A stretch of DNA of 64,000 nt from Streptomyces qinzhouensis (GCF_007856155.1 NZ_CP042266.1:1240001-1304000), one strand, 5' to 3'; shown: positions 17,620 through 27,087, counted from the stretch's first letter. Numbers and translations are program-made. Notes: a model not told the origin generated them from the sequence alone.

Positions 17620-19146
17620 GTGACCGACGCACACACCGCCGGACCGTTCATCGCGGCCATCGACCAGGGCACCACGTCCAGCCGCTGCATCGTCTTCGAC
17701 AAGGACGGCCGGATCGTCTCGGTCGACCAGAAGGAACACGAGCAGATCTTCCCCAAGCCGGGCTGGGTCGAGCACAACGCCATCGAGATCTGGGCCAATG
17801 TCCAGGAAGTGGTGGCGGGCGCCGTCGCCAAGGCCGGGATCACCCGCGCCGACGTCAAGGCCATCGGCATCACCAACCAGCGCGAGACCACCCTGCTGTG
17901 GGACCGCACCACCGGTGAGCCCGTGCACAACGCGATCGTCTGGCAGGACACCCGTACCGACGCGCTCTGCCGGGAACTGGGCCGCAACGTCGGCCAGGAC
18001 CGTTTCCGCCGCGAGACCGGTCTGCCGCTCGCCAGCTATTTCGCCGGGCCGAAGGTCCGCTGGCTGCTGGACAATGTCGAGGGCCTGCGCGAGCGCGCCG
18101 AACGCGGTGACATCCTCTTCGGCACCATGGACTCCTGGGTCATCTGGAACCTCACCGGTGGAGTCGACGGCGGTGTCCATGTCACCGACGTCACCAACGC
18201 GTCGCGCACCATGCTGATGAATCTCCACACGATGGCGTGGGACGACAAGATCCTCACCTCCATGGAGGTGCCCGCGGCGCTCCTGCCGGAGATCCGCTCC
18301 TCCTCCGAGGTGTACGGCACCGCCAAGGGCGGCGCCCTCGACGGTGTCCCCGTCGCCTCCGCGCTCGGTGACCAGCAGGCCGCCCTCTTCGGCCAGACCT
18401 GCTTCTCCGAGGGCGAGGCGAAGTCCACGTACGGCACCGGCACCTTCATGCTGATGAACACCGGCGGCACCCCGGTGAACTCGTACAACGGCCTGCTGAC
18501 CACGGTCGGCTACCGGATCGGCGACCAGGACCCGGTCTACGCCCTGGAGGGCTCGATCGCCGTCACCGGCTCGCTGGTGCAGTGGATGCGCGATCAGATG
18601 GGGCTGATCAAGTCCGCCGCCGAGATCGAGACCCTCGCCCTGTCCGTGGAGGACAACGGCGGCGCGTACGTCGTCCCGGCCTTCTCCGGCCTCTTCGCCC
18701 CCTACTGGCGTTCGGACGCCCGCGGCGTGATCGCCGGTCTGACCCGGTACGTCACCAAGGCGCATATCGCCCGTGCCGTGCTGGAGGCCACCGCCTGGCA
18801 GACCCGCGAGATCACCGATGCCATGACCAAGGACTCCGGCGTCGAACTGACCGCCCTCAAGGTCGACGGCGGAATGACCTCCAACAACCTGCTGATGCAG
18901 ACCCTCTCCGACGTTCTGGACGCACCCGTCGTGCGCCCGATGGTCGCCGAGACCACCTGCCTCGGCGCGGCCTACGCCGCCGGCCTCGCGGTCGGCTTCT
19001 GGCCGGACACCGACGCGCTGCGCGCCAACTGGCGCCGGGCCGCGGAATGGACCCCTCGCATGGACGCCGACCGGCGTCAGCGCGAATACAAGAACTGGCT
19101 CAAGGCCGTCGAGCGGACCATGGGCTGGATCGAGCACGAGGAGTAA
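17620..19146 (+). CDS. glpK: Glycerol kinase
   Basis: The enzyme phosphorylates glycerol to sn-glycerol 3-phosphate with ATP, trapping the substrate imported by GlpF. The product is 508 residues from the GTG at 17620, which has GGAG seven bases upstream; an in-frame GTG at 17578 would add 14 residues with a weaker site. FGGY-kinase features are [11 protein letters not shown] near residue 11 (phosphate-binding loop), TNQRETT near 79, WQDTRTD near 107, and [11 protein letters not shown] near 417. Length and motifs are standard. It corresponds to gylA. The next gene, glpD, starts six bases after its stop. Confidence 0.97.
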   Translation: MTDAHTAGPFIAAIDQGTTSSRCIVFDKDGRIVSVDQKEHEQIFPKPGWVEHNAIEIWANVQEVVAGAVAKAGITRADVKAIGITNQRETTLLWDRTTGEPVHNAIVWQDTRTDALCRELGRNVGQDRFRRETGLPLASYFAGPKVRWLLDNVEGLRERAERGDILFGTMDSWVIWNLTGGVDGGVHVTDVTNASRTMLMNLHTMAWDDKILTSMEVPAALLPEIRSSSEVYGTAKGGALDGVPVASALGDQQAALFGQTCFSEGEAKSTYGTGTFMLMNTGGTPVNSYNGLLTTVGYRIGDQDPVYALEGSIAVTGSLVQWMRDQMGLIKSAAEIETLALSVEDNGGAYVVPAFSGLFAPYWRSDARGVIAGLTRYVTKAHIARAVLEATAWQTREITDAMTKDSGVELTALKVDGGMTSNNLLMQTLSDVLDAPVVRPMVAETTCLGAAYAAGLAVGFWPDTDALRANWRRAAEWTPRMDADRRQREYKNWLKAVERTMGWIEHEE

Positions 19147-19152
19147 TCGAAC

Positions 19153-20763
19153 ATGACCACCCCGCAGAGCGTTCCGGCCCTCGGGACGCACCCGGCCGCA
19201 GGCTCCCTGCCGGGCCGTGCCGAGACCCGGGAGCAGCTGGCCCGGGCGACCTACGATCTCCTGGTGATCGGCGGCGGCATCCTGGGCATTTCCACCGCCT
19301 GGCACGCCGCCCAGGCCGGACTGCGGGTGGCCCTGGTGGACGCCGGCGACTTCGCCGGCGCCACCTCCTCCGCCTCCTCCAAACTGCTCCACGGCGGTCT
19401 GCGCTACCTCCAGACCGGTGCGGTGAAGCTGGTGGCGGAGAACCACTTCGAGCGGCGGGCGGTCTCCCGTGAGGTCGCCCCCCACCTCTCCAACCCGCTC
19501 ACCTTCTATCTGCCCGTCTACAGGGGCGGGCCGCACGGCGCGGCCAAGCTGGGCGCCGGAGTCTTCGCCTACTCGGCGCTCTCGGCCTTCGGCGACGGCG
19601 TCGGCCATGTGATCAGCCCGTCCCGGGCCCGCCGTGATGTGCCCGAGCTGCGCACCGAGGGCCTCAAGGCCGTCGCGGTCTACGGCGACGACCAGATGAA
19701 CGACGCCCGGATGGCGCTGATGACGGTCCGCGCGGCCGTCGCCGCGGGCGCCACCGTCCTCAACCACGCCGAGGTCACCGGGCTGCGGTTCACCAAGGGC
19801 CGGGTCAGCGGCGCGGATCTGCGGGACCGTACCGACGGCTCCGAGTTCGGAGTCACCGCCCGGCTGGTGCTCAACGCCACCGGCCCGTGGGTGGATCATC
19901 TGCGCCGGATGGAGGACCCGGACGCGGCGCCGTCGATCAGGCTCTCCAAGGGCGCGCACCTGGTCCTCAAGCGCACCGCTCCCTGGCGGGCCGCGCTGGC
20001 CACCCCCATCGACAAGTACCGCATCACCTTCGCGCTGCCGTGGGAGGACATGCTCCTGCTCGGTACGACGGACGAGATGTACGAGGGCGACCCCGCCGAT
20101 GTCGCGGTCACCGAGAAGGACACCGCGCAGATCCTGGACGAGGCCGCGTTCTCGGTCCGGGACCAGCAGCTGTCGCGCGATCTGATCACGTACTCCTTCG
20201 CCGGACTGCGGGTGCTGCCGGGCGGCCCCGGCGACACCTCCCAGGCCAAGCGGGAGACCGTGGTCAGCGAGGGCCGGGGCGGCATGCTGTCCATCGCCGG
20301 CGGCAAGTGGACCACCTTCCGTCACATCGGCCGCACGATCATGAACAAGCTGGCCGCCCTGCCCGGTCAGTCGCTGGCCGAGGACATGACGCCGATGTCC
20401 GGCCTGCCGCGGAAGCTGCCGCTGCCCGGCATAGCCAACCCGCGCGCGGTCGAGCACCGGCTGCTGGTCGACGGTCCGGCGCCCGGCCCCCGGATGGCCG
20501 CGGACACCGCCCGTCACCTCGCGACCCACTACGGTTCGCTGGCGTTCGACATCGCCCGGCTCGCCAACGACGATCCGGAGCTGGCCCGGCGGATCCACCC
20601 CGATGCCCCGGAGATCTGGGCCCAGGTCGTGTACGCGCGCGACCACGAGTGGGCCGAGACCGCGGACGACGTGCTGCGCCGTCGCACCACGCTGACCATC
20701 CGGGGCCTTGCCACGGACGAGATCCGGGGCAAGGTGGAGGGTCTGCTGGCCGAGCGGTCCTGA
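19153..20763 (+). CDS. glpD: FAD-dependent glycerol-3-phosphate dehydrogenase
   Basis: The enzyme oxidises glycerol 3-phosphate to dihydroxyacetone phosphate and passes electrons to the quinone pool at the membrane. The product is 536 residues. The FAD-binding Rossmann motif is LLVIGGGILGIS near 36-47, and SSKLLHGGLRYLQ near 75 is the DAO-family substrate/FAD motif. GTTDEMYEGDP near 300 and GGKWTTFRHIG near 382 are also typical. The C-terminal helical domain ends with the operon. The six-base spacing from glpK indicates cotranscription. It corresponds to gylB. Confidence 0.97.
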   Translation: MTTPQSVPALGTHPAAGSLPGRAETREQLARATYDLLVIGGGILGISTAWHAAQAGLRVALVDAGDFAGATSSASSKLLHGGLRYLQTGAVKLVAENHFERRAVSREVAPHLSNPLTFYLPVYRGGPHGAAKLGAGVFAYSALSAFGDGVGHVISPSRARRDVPELRTEGLKAVAVYGDDQMNDARMALMTVRAAVAAGATVLNHAEVTGLRFTKGRVSGADLRDRTDGSEFGVTARLVLNATGPWVDHLRRMEDPDAAPSIRLSKGAHLVLKRTAPWRAALATPIDKYRITFALPWEDMLLLGTTDEMYEGDPADVAVTEKDTAQILDEAAFSVRDQQLSRDLITYSFAGLRVLPGGPGDTSQAKRETVVSEGRGGMLSIAGGKWTTFRHIGRTIMNKLAALPGQSLAEDMTPMSGLPRKLPLPGIANPRAVEHRLLVDGPAPGPRMAADTARHLATHYGSLAFDIARLANDDPELARRIHPDAPEIWAQVVYARDHEWAETADDVLRRRTTLTIRGLATDEIRGKVEGLLAERS

Positions 20764-20788
20764 TCCCGCGGGTGCCCGATCGCACCCC

Positions 20789-20829
20789 GTACAACGTGGG
20801 CGGCTCCGGCGGAGCCGCCCACGTTGTAC
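20789..20829. terminator. Perfect 19-bp hairpin between glpD and the FCD regulator
   Basis: Bases 20789-20807 pair perfectly with 20811-20829 around a GGC loop, 26 bases after the glpD stop and 49 bases before the next start. It probably ends the gyl transcript. Because it is an almost perfect DNA palindrome in the leader of a regulator gene, an operator role is also possible. Confidence 0.75.
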
Positions 20830-20877
20830 TCTCGGACACCGTCAGACGTCCGATGACTCACGGGACGGGGGCGCCTC

Positions 20878-21549
20878 ATGGCCGTCACGGACGACGCGAT
20901 CGAGAAGATCAAAGACATGATCGTCTCCGGCGAGCTGCGGCCCGGAGACCGGCTGCCCCGGGAGAGCGAACTGGCCGCCGGGCTCGGGCTGTCGCGCAAT
21001 TCGCTGCGGGAGGCCGTCCGGGCGCTCTCACTCATCCGGATCCTGGACGTCCGTCAGGGCGACGGCACGTATGTGAGCAGTCTCGACGCCCGGATTCTGC
21101 TGGAGGCGCTCAGCTTCGTCGCCGACTGCCACCGCGACGACACGGTGCTGGAGTTCCTCGCCGTACGCCGCATCCTGGAGCCCGCGGCGACGGGTCTCGC
21201 GGCCGGCCGGATCCCCGGTACGGCGCTGGCGGAGCTGGTCGCGCAGACGGAGGCGCTGGGCCCGGAGCCGTCGGTGGACGACCTGGTCGAGGCCGATCTC
21301 GCGTTCCACCGCGGCATCGTCCGGTGGTCGGGCAACTCGGTCCTGTGCGCCCTGCTCGACGGTCTGTCCGGGCCGGCGACCCGGGCCCGGATCTGGCGGG
21401 GGCTGACCCGGGAAGGCGCGATCGGGACCACCCTCGACGAGCACCGGGCGATCCTGGGGGCGCTGCGCGACGGTGACGCGGAGGCGGCGCGGTCCTGGGC
21501 GACGGTGCATATCGCGAGCGTGGAGCGGTGGCTCCGCTCGGCCCTCTGA
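20878..21549 (+). CDS. FadR/GntR-family (FCD) transcriptional regulator
   Basis: This is a 223-residue repressor-type protein. The GntR winged helix covers about 1-70 (SGELRPGDRLPRESELAAGLGLSRNSLREAVRAL in pieces). The FCD ligand domain covers about 85-215, with the metal-binding Asp/His pattern in DLAFHRGIV near 140 and a further conserved histidine in DEHRAIL. The start ATG at 20878 lies after GGGGGCGC. It is downstream of glpD beyond a strong hairpin, so it is probably a separate unit. Its ligand and target are unknown; a role in carbon or organic-acid metabolism would be typical for the FCD group. Confidence 0.9.
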   Translation: MAVTDDAIEKIKDMIVSGELRPGDRLPRESELAAGLGLSRNSLREAVRALSLIRILDVRQGDGTYVSSLDARILLEALSFVADCHRDDTVLEFLAVRRILEPAATGLAAGRIPGTALAELVAQTEALGPEPSVDDLVEADLAFHRGIVRWSGNSVLCALLDGLSGPATRARIWRGLTREGAIGTTLDEHRAILGALRDGDAEAARSWATVHIASVERWLRSAL

Positions 21550-21565
21550 GATCCCGCCGGGCTCC

Positions 21566-21653
21566 TTTGAGCACCCGTTGACCACCCTTTGAGCACCCGT
21601 TGAGCACCCGTTGAGCTCCGGTTGAGCTCCCGCTGCGTTCCCGTTGCGTTCCC
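21566..21653. repeat. Eight degenerate 11-nt tandem repeats upstream of the PAC2 gene
   Basis: Units are 11 bases each: 21566, 21577, 21588, 21599, 21610, 21621, 21632 and 21643. The consensus is close to GTTGAGCACCC, drifting to GTTGCGTTCCC at the right end. The period is near one helical turn. The array starts 16 bases after the FCD gene stop and ends 178 bases before the PAC2 start. Confidence 0.85.
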
Positions 21654-21831
21654 GGCGGGACAGCGGGAATCACCGGAATCTTCTCGTAACAGCTCGGATG
21701 AATCACCGCTGTTGGGGGCAGGGAATCGGACGGACACCCGTTCACCCGGCCGTGCACAAGGGCTGCGGTGGCACCGCCCGAAAGCCGTAAGGTTGGGGCG
21801 TACGAGAGGGAACTTCGGAAGGAGGCACTGG

Positions 21832-23193
21832 GTGATCGAGCTCGAGGGGGTACCCGAGCTGATCGACCCGGTCATGGTGGCCGCGTTCGAGGGCTGGAAC
21901 GACGCCGGCGACGCTGCCTCCACCGCGGTCGCACATCTGGACCGGGAGTGGAAGGGCGAGGTCTTCGCGGCGCTCGACGCCGAGGACTACTACGACTTCC
22001 AGGTCAACCGGCCCACGGTGTACATGGACGGCGGAGTACGGAAGATCACCTGGCCCACGACCAGGCTGTCGGTGGTCCGGGTGGGCGGTGAGAAGCCCCG
22101 TGATCTGGTGCTGGTACGCGGTATCGAACCGTCCATGCGCTGGCGTTCGTTCTGCAATGAGATCCTCGGATTCGCCCATGAGCTGGGCGTGGAGATGGTG
22201 GTGATCCTGGGCGCGCTGCTCGGGGACACCCCGCACACCCGGCCGGTCCCGGTCAGCGGCATCACCTCCGACCCCGATCTGGCCCGGACGCTGGATCTGG
22301 AGGAGACCCGGTACGAGGGGCCGACGGGCATCGTCGGCATTCTCCAGGAGGCGTGTACGCACGCGGGGGTGCCCGCGGTGAGCCTGTGGGCCGCGGTGCC
22401 GCACTATGTGTCACAGCCGCCGAACCCCAAGGCGACGCTGGCGCTGCTGAACCGGCTGGAGGATCTGATCGGGCTGCGGATCCCGCTGGGCGAACTGCCC
22501 GAGGACGCCCGGGCCTGGCAGCTGGGCGTGGACCAGCTGGCGGCCGAGGACTCCGAGGTCGCCGAGTACGTCCAGACGCTGGAGGAGGCGCGGGATACGG
22601 CGGAACTGCCGGAGGCGTCGGGCGAGGCCATCGCCCGCGAGTTCGAGCGCTATCTGCGGCGGCGGGACGGTGGTCCGGGCTCCCTGGGCGGGCTGGGGCC
22701 GGGCCCCGGTGCCGGGCCCGACGCGGGCGAGCCGGGACCGGGCGGTGCCGCGGGTCCGGCCGGCGGCTCCTATCTGCGCGATCCGTCGGGCGGGCTCGGA
22801 CGTCCGGCCAAGGCGCGGCGACCGGAGCGGGACGAAGCGGCCGACGCGCGGGACCGGGAGCCGGACGGCGAGGTCGGTGAGGTCGGCGAGGACGGCGAGG
22901 ATCCGGAGCAGCCCGGGACGGCCGGCGGACGGGAAGACACCGCCGATAACGGGCGGCCGGACGGATCCACGGACTCCGCCGGGCCGGACGACTCCGGTTC
23001 GGGGGCGGATTCCGACTCCGGTTCCGCGTCGGATTCCGGCTCCGGCCCGGAGCCCGAGTCGAGTTCCGAGCCCGAGCCAGGGTCCGAGACCGGCCCGGAG
23101 CCCGAGCCAGGGGCCGAGACCGAGTCCGGCGCCGATTCCGGGTCGGGGTCCGAGTCCGGGTCCGGGTCCGGGTCCGACGGGAAGAACACCTGA
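21832..23193 (+). CDS. PAC2-family protein with long acidic Ser/Asp/Glu/Pro tail
   Basis: PAC2 proteins are related to eukaryotic proteasome-assembly chaperone 2; the actinobacterial role is not settled. The GTG at 21832 has GAAGGAGG six bases upstream and gives 453 residues. The PAC2 fold covers about 1-280: FEGWNDAGDAAS near residue 16, GALLGDTPHTRPVPV near 128-142 and GPTGIVGIL near 164. From about residue 283 to the end the sequence is Gly/Pro- then Ser/Asp/Glu-rich, with many SGSG, EPEPG and DSGSGS units. Such a tail is probably disordered and strongly acidic. The proteasome genes arc and dop are in the same window but 20 kb away. It is convergent with mshC. Confidence 0.88.
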   Translation: MIELEGVPELIDPVMVAAFEGWNDAGDAASTAVAHLDREWKGEVFAALDAEDYYDFQVNRPTVYMDGGVRKITWPTTRLSVVRVGGEKPRDLVLVRGIEPSMRWRSFCNEILGFAHELGVEMVVILGALLGDTPHTRPVPVSGITSDPDLARTLDLEETRYEGPTGIVGILQEACTHAGVPAVSLWAAVPHYVSQPPNPKATLALLNRLEDLIGLRIPLGELPEDARAWQLGVDQLAAEDSEVAEYVQTLEEARDTAELPEASGEAIAREFERYLRRRDGGPGSLGGLGPGPGAGPDAGEPGPGGAAGPAGGSYLRDPSGGLGRPAKARRPERDEAADARDREPDGEVGEVGEDGEDPEQPGTAGGREDTADNGRPDGSTDSAGPDDSGSGADSDSGSASDSGSGPEPESSSEPEPGSETGPEPEPGAETESGADSGSGSESGSGSGSDGKNT

Positions 23194-23243
23194 CGCCGCG
23201 GGCCCGCCGCGCGACGGGGATGTCGCCGGAGCCGTAAAGAACA

Positions 23244-23280
23244 CGGCCTCACCAGGGGATTCGCTCCCCCGGTGAGGCCG
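23244..23280. terminator. Bidirectional hairpin between PAC2 gene and mshC
   Basis: Bases 23244-23253 pair with 23271-23280, with a further four-base GGGG/CCCC stem inside. It lies between two convergent stop codons and should serve both. Confidence 0.85.
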
Positions 23281-23319
23281 TTCGGCTACTGTTTCAGCGG
23301 CCCGTCCCGGGCCGGAGGT

Positions 23320-24549
23320 TCAGAGCGCCACGCCCAGCAGGGCGTCCACGGTGCGCGAGACCAGACCGGGGGCGCCCTCTTCCGTGCCCCCCGCCGACCG
23401 CTGGAGTTCGGCCCAGCGGTCGACCGCGGCGAGCGCGGCCGGTGTGTCGAGATCGTCGGCGAGTGCGGTACGGATCTCCTCCAGCATCCCGTCGGCGGCA
23501 GGGCCGTCGGGGCGGGACACCGCGGCACGCCAGCGGCCGAGACGCTCCTCGGCGGCCGTGAGATCCGCGTCCGTCCACTCCCAGTCGCTGCGGTAGTGGT
23601 GGGCGAGGAGCGCGAGCCGGATGGCGGCCGGATCGGTACCGGCCCGGCGCAGCGCCGAGACGAAGACCAGGTTGCCCTTGGACTTCGACATCTTCTCGCC
23701 GTTCAGCGCGACCATTCCGGCGTGGACGTACGCCTGGGCGAAGGGATGCTCGCCGGTGAGTGCCTGGGCGTGCGACGCGCCCATCTCGTGGTGGGGGAAG
23801 ACGAGGTCGGAGCCGCCGCCCTGGATGTCGAAGCCCATCCCGAGGTGGTCGAGGGCGATGGCCACGCATTCGATGTGCCAGCCGGGGCGGCCGGGGCCGA
23901 GGCCGCCGCCGTCCCAGTGCGGTTCGCCGTCCCGGGCGGCCAGCCACAGGACCGGGTCGAGGGGGTTCTTCTTGCCCGGTCGGTCCGGGTCGCCGCCGCG
24001 TTCGGCGGAGAGCAATCTCATGGCCTCGGCGTCGAGCCGGGAGACCTCGCCGAAGTGCGGGTCGCTCTCCACCGAGAAGTAGATGTCCCCGTCGAGGTCG
24101 TAGGCGGCCCCGGCGGAGCGGAGCCGTTCCACCAGCGGAACGATGCGGGGTATCGACTCGACCGCGCCGATGTAGTGGCGCGGCGGCAGCATCCGCAGGG
24201 CCGTCATGTCCTCGCGGAACAGTTTGGTCTCGCGCTGTGCGAGCTCCGTCCAGTCCTCACCGTCCCGGACGGCACGCTCCAGGAGCGGATCGTCGACGTC
24301 CGTGACGTTCTGGACATAGTGAACCTGTCGCTTCGTGTCGAGCCACACGCGCTGGACGAGATCGAACGCGTTGTAGGTCGCCGCGTGACCCAGATGGGTC
24401 GCGTCGTACGGGGTGATACCGCAGACGTAGAGACGGGCGACGGGACCGGGGGCGAGGGTAACTCGCTCACCGGTCGCGGTGTCGTGAATCGTGAGGTCGC
24501 GGCCCTTGCCGGGCAGGGCGGGGACCTCGGAAGCGGGCCAGGCATGCAT
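23320..24549 (-). CDS. mshC: Mycothiol synthesis ligase (cysteine:GlcN-Ins ligase)
   Basis: MshC joins cysteine to glucosaminyl-inositol using ATP, the third committed step of mycothiol synthesis. The product is 409 residues from the ATG at 24549. It is a class-I aminoacyl-tRNA-synthetase relative: the zinc cysteine is Cys43 in [17 protein letters not shown], the HIGH-type motif THLGH is at 51-55, and KMSKSKGN is near 286. The N-terminal [14 protein letters not shown] and the shorter anticodon region separate it from CysS. It is the last gene of a leftward cluster (histidine phosphatase, DUF3090, kinase-like protein, mshC), an order shared with mycobacteria. mscR, which uses mycothiol, is 15 kb away. 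Confidence 0.96.
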   Translation of the reverse strand: MHAWPASEVPALPGKGRDLTIHDTATGERVTLAPGPVARLYVCGITPYDATHLGHAATYNAFDLVQRVWLDTKRQVHYVQNVTDVDDPLLERAVRDGEDWTELAQRETKLFREDMTALRMLPPRHYIGAVESIPRIVPLVERLRSAGAAYDLDGDIYFSVESDPHFGEVSRLDAEAMRLLSAERGGDPDRPGKKNPLDPVLWLAARDGEPHWDGGGLGPGRPGWHIECVAIALDHLGMGFDIQGGGSDLVFPHHEMGASHAQALTGEHPFAQAYVHAGMVALNGEKMSKSKGNLVFVSALRRAGTDPAAIRLALLAHHYRSDWEWTDADLTAAEERLGRWRAAVSRPDGPAADGMLEEIRTALADDLDTPAALAAVDRWAELQRSAGGTEEGAPGLVSRTVDALLGVAL

Positions 24550-24777
24550 GCATCCGAGCCTAACCTCAGCCACCGCACCGATGCTGCTGCGGGGTGCAAC
24601 GATCTTGGCGTGAGCCTCCGTGCCCCAGGCTTCCCCGGGCCTCGTCCGGCGAAACCCCGGGCCCGTGGAAGGCTTCGCTCCCCGCGGCCGGTGCGGACCG
24701 TTCGGCCACCGTCGGGCGAGGCCCGGGGCGCCGCCCGCCGTGGTGCGGAAGACGCCCGGGAGCCGTGGGCCCCCGGG

Positions 24778-25617
24778 TCAGACCGGGGGCCAGGGAATGG
24801 CCGGCCACTCCCCCGTCGGGACCGGATGGGTGCCGGCGCCCCGGAGGCGGTCCACCCGCCCGCGGACGGCGTCGACCTCGGTGGCGGTCAGCAGCTCGGC
24901 CAGCCGGGTGGCCAGCGGTTCGCCCGGGCGCAGCGCGTCGGCGAGGCGCGCGAGGGCCGCCACGGCGTCCGGCGGCAGCGGTTCCCCCGCCCAGCCCCAC
25001 AGAAGAGTGCGGAGTTTGGCATCGGCGTTGAAGGTGACGCCGTGGTCGATCGCGTAGAGCGCCCCGTCCGCCGAGGGCAGCAGATGGCCGCCCTTGCGGT
25101 CGCCGTTGTTGATCACCGCGTCGAGTACGGCGAGCCTGCGCAGCCGGTCGTCGTCCGCGTGGACGAGGAGGGCGGTGCGGCCCTCGCCGACCTCGGCGAA
25201 GCCGACCGCCTTCCAGCCGTCGTCCGGTTCGTCGCCGTCGACCAGGGCCAGCAGTCCGGCATCGGGGTCCGCTTCGATCCAGAGCTGGACCATGCCCCGG
25301 CCGTGGGGGCCGTCGCGCAGCACGGTCGGCGGGACGAGTCCCCAGCCGAGCGCCTCGGAAACCTCCCAGGCGGCCACCTCGCGCTCGGCGAGGGTGCCGT
25401 CGGGGAAGTCCCACAGGGGGCGTTCGCCGGTGACGGGCTTGTAGACGCAGGCCGCCTCCTCGCCCTCGTACGCCACCGTGCACAGCAGCACCGCGTTGGA
25501 CGCCCCGGGGATCCGGCCGCGCACGGTCAGCTCACCCTCGCCGAGCAGGCGGAGCGCTCCGGCACGGTCGCCGTGGGCGGTCACGCCCCCCGGCGGTATC
25601 CGTTCTGGCGCGGGCAT
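24778..25617 (-). CDS. SCO1664-like kinase-fold protein
   Basis: This is a 279-residue protein of a conserved actinobacterial family that resembles phosphatidylinositol/HipA-type kinases. Visible kinase-like elements are CVYKPVTGERPLWDFP near 52 (nucleotide lysine), VINNGDRKGGHLL near 175 (catalytic loop with Asn/Asp) and YAIDHGVTFN near 196 (metal Asp). The real substrate is unknown. The ATG at 25617 has GGAAGGA upstream and overlaps the DUF3090 gene by 37 bases. A GTG at 25584 would overlap it by four bases (GTGA) and is a plausible alternative. It sits between DUF3090 and mshC in a conserved cluster. Confidence 0.85.
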   Translation of the reverse strand: MPAPERIPPGGVTAHGDRAGALRLLGEGELTVRGRIPGASNAVLLCTVAYEGEEAACVYKPVTGERPLWDFPDGTLAEREVAAWEVSEALGWGLVPPTVLRDGPHGRGMVQLWIEADPDAGLLALVDGDEPDDGWKAVGFAEVGEGRTALLVHADDDRLRRLAVLDAVINNGDRKGGHLLPSADGALYAIDHGVTFNADAKLRTLLWGWAGEPLPPDAVAALARLADALRPGEPLATRLAELLTATEVDAVRGRVDRLRGAGTHPVPTGEWPAIPWPPV

Positions 25618-26171
25618 ACATGTCCTTCCGGATCGAGCGGGAGGCTGCACAGCGGGCACGGCGGGCGGCCCGCGTTGACCACGTCGAGGGCGCGTTTGGC
25701 GAAGGCCCGGGCCTGGGCTCCGGTGAGCCGGACCCGGAGCATCGGAGGTCCGTTCTCCTCGTCCTGGAGCAGCCGCTCCTCCGCCTCGGCGAGATCCTCC
25801 TCGGAGTCGGCTTCCAGCTCGACCAGCGCCTGGGCCTCGACGATCATGCGCTGTTCCTCGCCGTCCCAGGCCAGGGCCATGGTCCCGACCCGGAACTCCT
25901 CCTCGACGGGGGCGTCGAGCGGAGCGGTGTCGGCGATGTCGGCGGGGGCGACCGCGGGCACCGGGGCATTGCCTCCGGTGCGCCGTACGACCTCGTCGAG
26001 GAGTTCGTCGATCCGCTCGGCCAACGCCGCCACCTGGGTCTTCTCCAGGGCGACGCTGGTGACACGGCCTCCGGCTGACGCCTGGAGGAAGAACGTACGG
26101 CGTCCGGGGAGCCCGACCGTACCGGCCACGAACCGGTCCGGCGGGTCGTAGAGGAACACCTGACGGGACAC
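25581..26171 (-). CDS. DUF3090 protein with C-terminal zinc ribbon
   Basis: This is a 196-residue conserved actinobacterial protein of unknown function. The N-terminal part (about 1-160) is the DUF3090 domain, with GTVGLPGRRTFFLQA near 17 and a central acidic helix rich in Glu. The C-terminus has CPLC and HVC near 171-187 (CPLCSLPLDPEGHVC), a probable zinc ribbon. It is read with the kinase-like gene downstream through a translational overlap. The cluster with a histidine phosphatase and mshC recurs in actinobacteria, so a shared process is likely, but none is established. Confidence 0.9.
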   Translation of the reverse strand: MSRQVFLYDPPDRFVAGTVGLPGRRTFFLQASAGGRVTSVALEKTQVAALAERIDELLDEVVRRTGGNAPVPAVAPADIADTAPLDAPVEEEFRVGTMALAWDGEEQRMIVEAQALVELEADSEEDLAEAEERLLQDEENGPPMLRVRLTGAQARAFAKRALDVVNAGRPPCPLCSLPLDPEGHVCPRQNGYRRGA

Positions 26172-26364
26172 GCTCTGACTCCCTCGGGGCTCGGGGACAG
26201 CCGCCGGGCCGTGCTCGACGGCCGGAGGCTGTGCGGTGACGGCGGCTGTGCTGTTGACGACGGCGGGGCCGGCCGGGCGCCGGCCGCGCGGGGCAGCGGG
26301 GACGGTGTCACGGGCCGTACGGCCGCATGCGCCGACCGCCCGTCCACCCTACTGCGCCGGACGA

Positions 26365-27087
26365 TCACGGGGCGCCCGCACCACCCCCTACCACCGCGTT
26401 CCCCTCGGGGGCGGGGTCCGTGCCGGTCGCCGCGGCATCGGTCCGGCGGCCGCGGCGGGATTCGAGGAAGCCGAGTTCGCCGGTGTCGCCGAGGCGCAGC
26501 AGGAAGGGGCGGGTACTGGTGTACCGGATGGCGGTGACGGAGCACGGTTCGGCGTGGATCCGCTGGAAGTGGTCGAGGTGGAGGCCGAGGGCGTCGGCGA
26601 CGAGGGACTTGATGATGTCGCCGTGGGTGCAGACGAGATAGGCCGCGTCCTCGCCGTGCTCGGCCGCCACCCGGGCATTCCAGTCGCGGACCGCGTCGAC
26701 GGCACGGGCCTGCATGGCGCGCAGGGATTCCCCGCCGGGGAAGGCGGCCGCCGAGGGGTGCTGCTGGACGACCGTCATCAGGGGGTCGTCGGCCAGCTCC
26801 CCGAGCTTGCGCCCGGACCAGTCGCCGTAGTCGCATTCGGCGACTCGCTCATCGGTCCGCAGCTCCAGCCCGGGGCGGGCGGCGAGAAGGGGCCCGAGGG
26901 TCTCCCGGCAGCGCTCCTGAGGGCTGGTGACGGCGAGCGCGAGGGGCACGGCGGCGAGGCGGCCGGGCAGCGCCGCCGCCTGTTCGACTCCGCGCTCGTC
27001 GAGATGGACTCCGGGGGTACGGCCGGCGAGCACACCCGCCGTGTTGGCGGTGGAGCGTCCGTGGCGTACGAGAATCAGGGTGACCAT
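26365..27087 (-). CDS. Histidine phosphatase family protein (phosphoglycerate-mutase-like)
   Basis: This is a 240-residue acid phosphatase-fold enzyme. The phosphohistidine motif LVRHGRSTAN is at residues 6-15, a second arginine lies in SPQERCRET near 60, the acid residue is in ECDYGDWSG near 84, and the second histidine is in VCTHGDIIK near 152. It matches the MSMEG_4193-like group found beside DUF3090 and mshC in actinobacteria. The ATG at 27087 is chosen because homology begins immediately there; upstream in-frame sequence is low-complexity. The substrate is unknown. It is the first gene of the cluster ending with mshC. Confidence 0.9.
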   Translation of the reverse strand: MVTLILVRHGRSTANTAGVLAGRTPGVHLDERGVEQAAALPGRLAAVPLALAVTSPQERCRETLGPLLAARPGLELRTDERVAECDYGDWSGRKLGELADDPLMTVVQQHPSAAAFPGGESLRAMQARAVDAVRDWNARVAAEHGEDAAYLVCTHGDIIKSLVADALGLHLDHFQRIHAEPCSVTAIRYTSTRPFLLRLGDTGELGFLESRRGRRTDAAATGTDPAPEGNAVVGGGAGAP

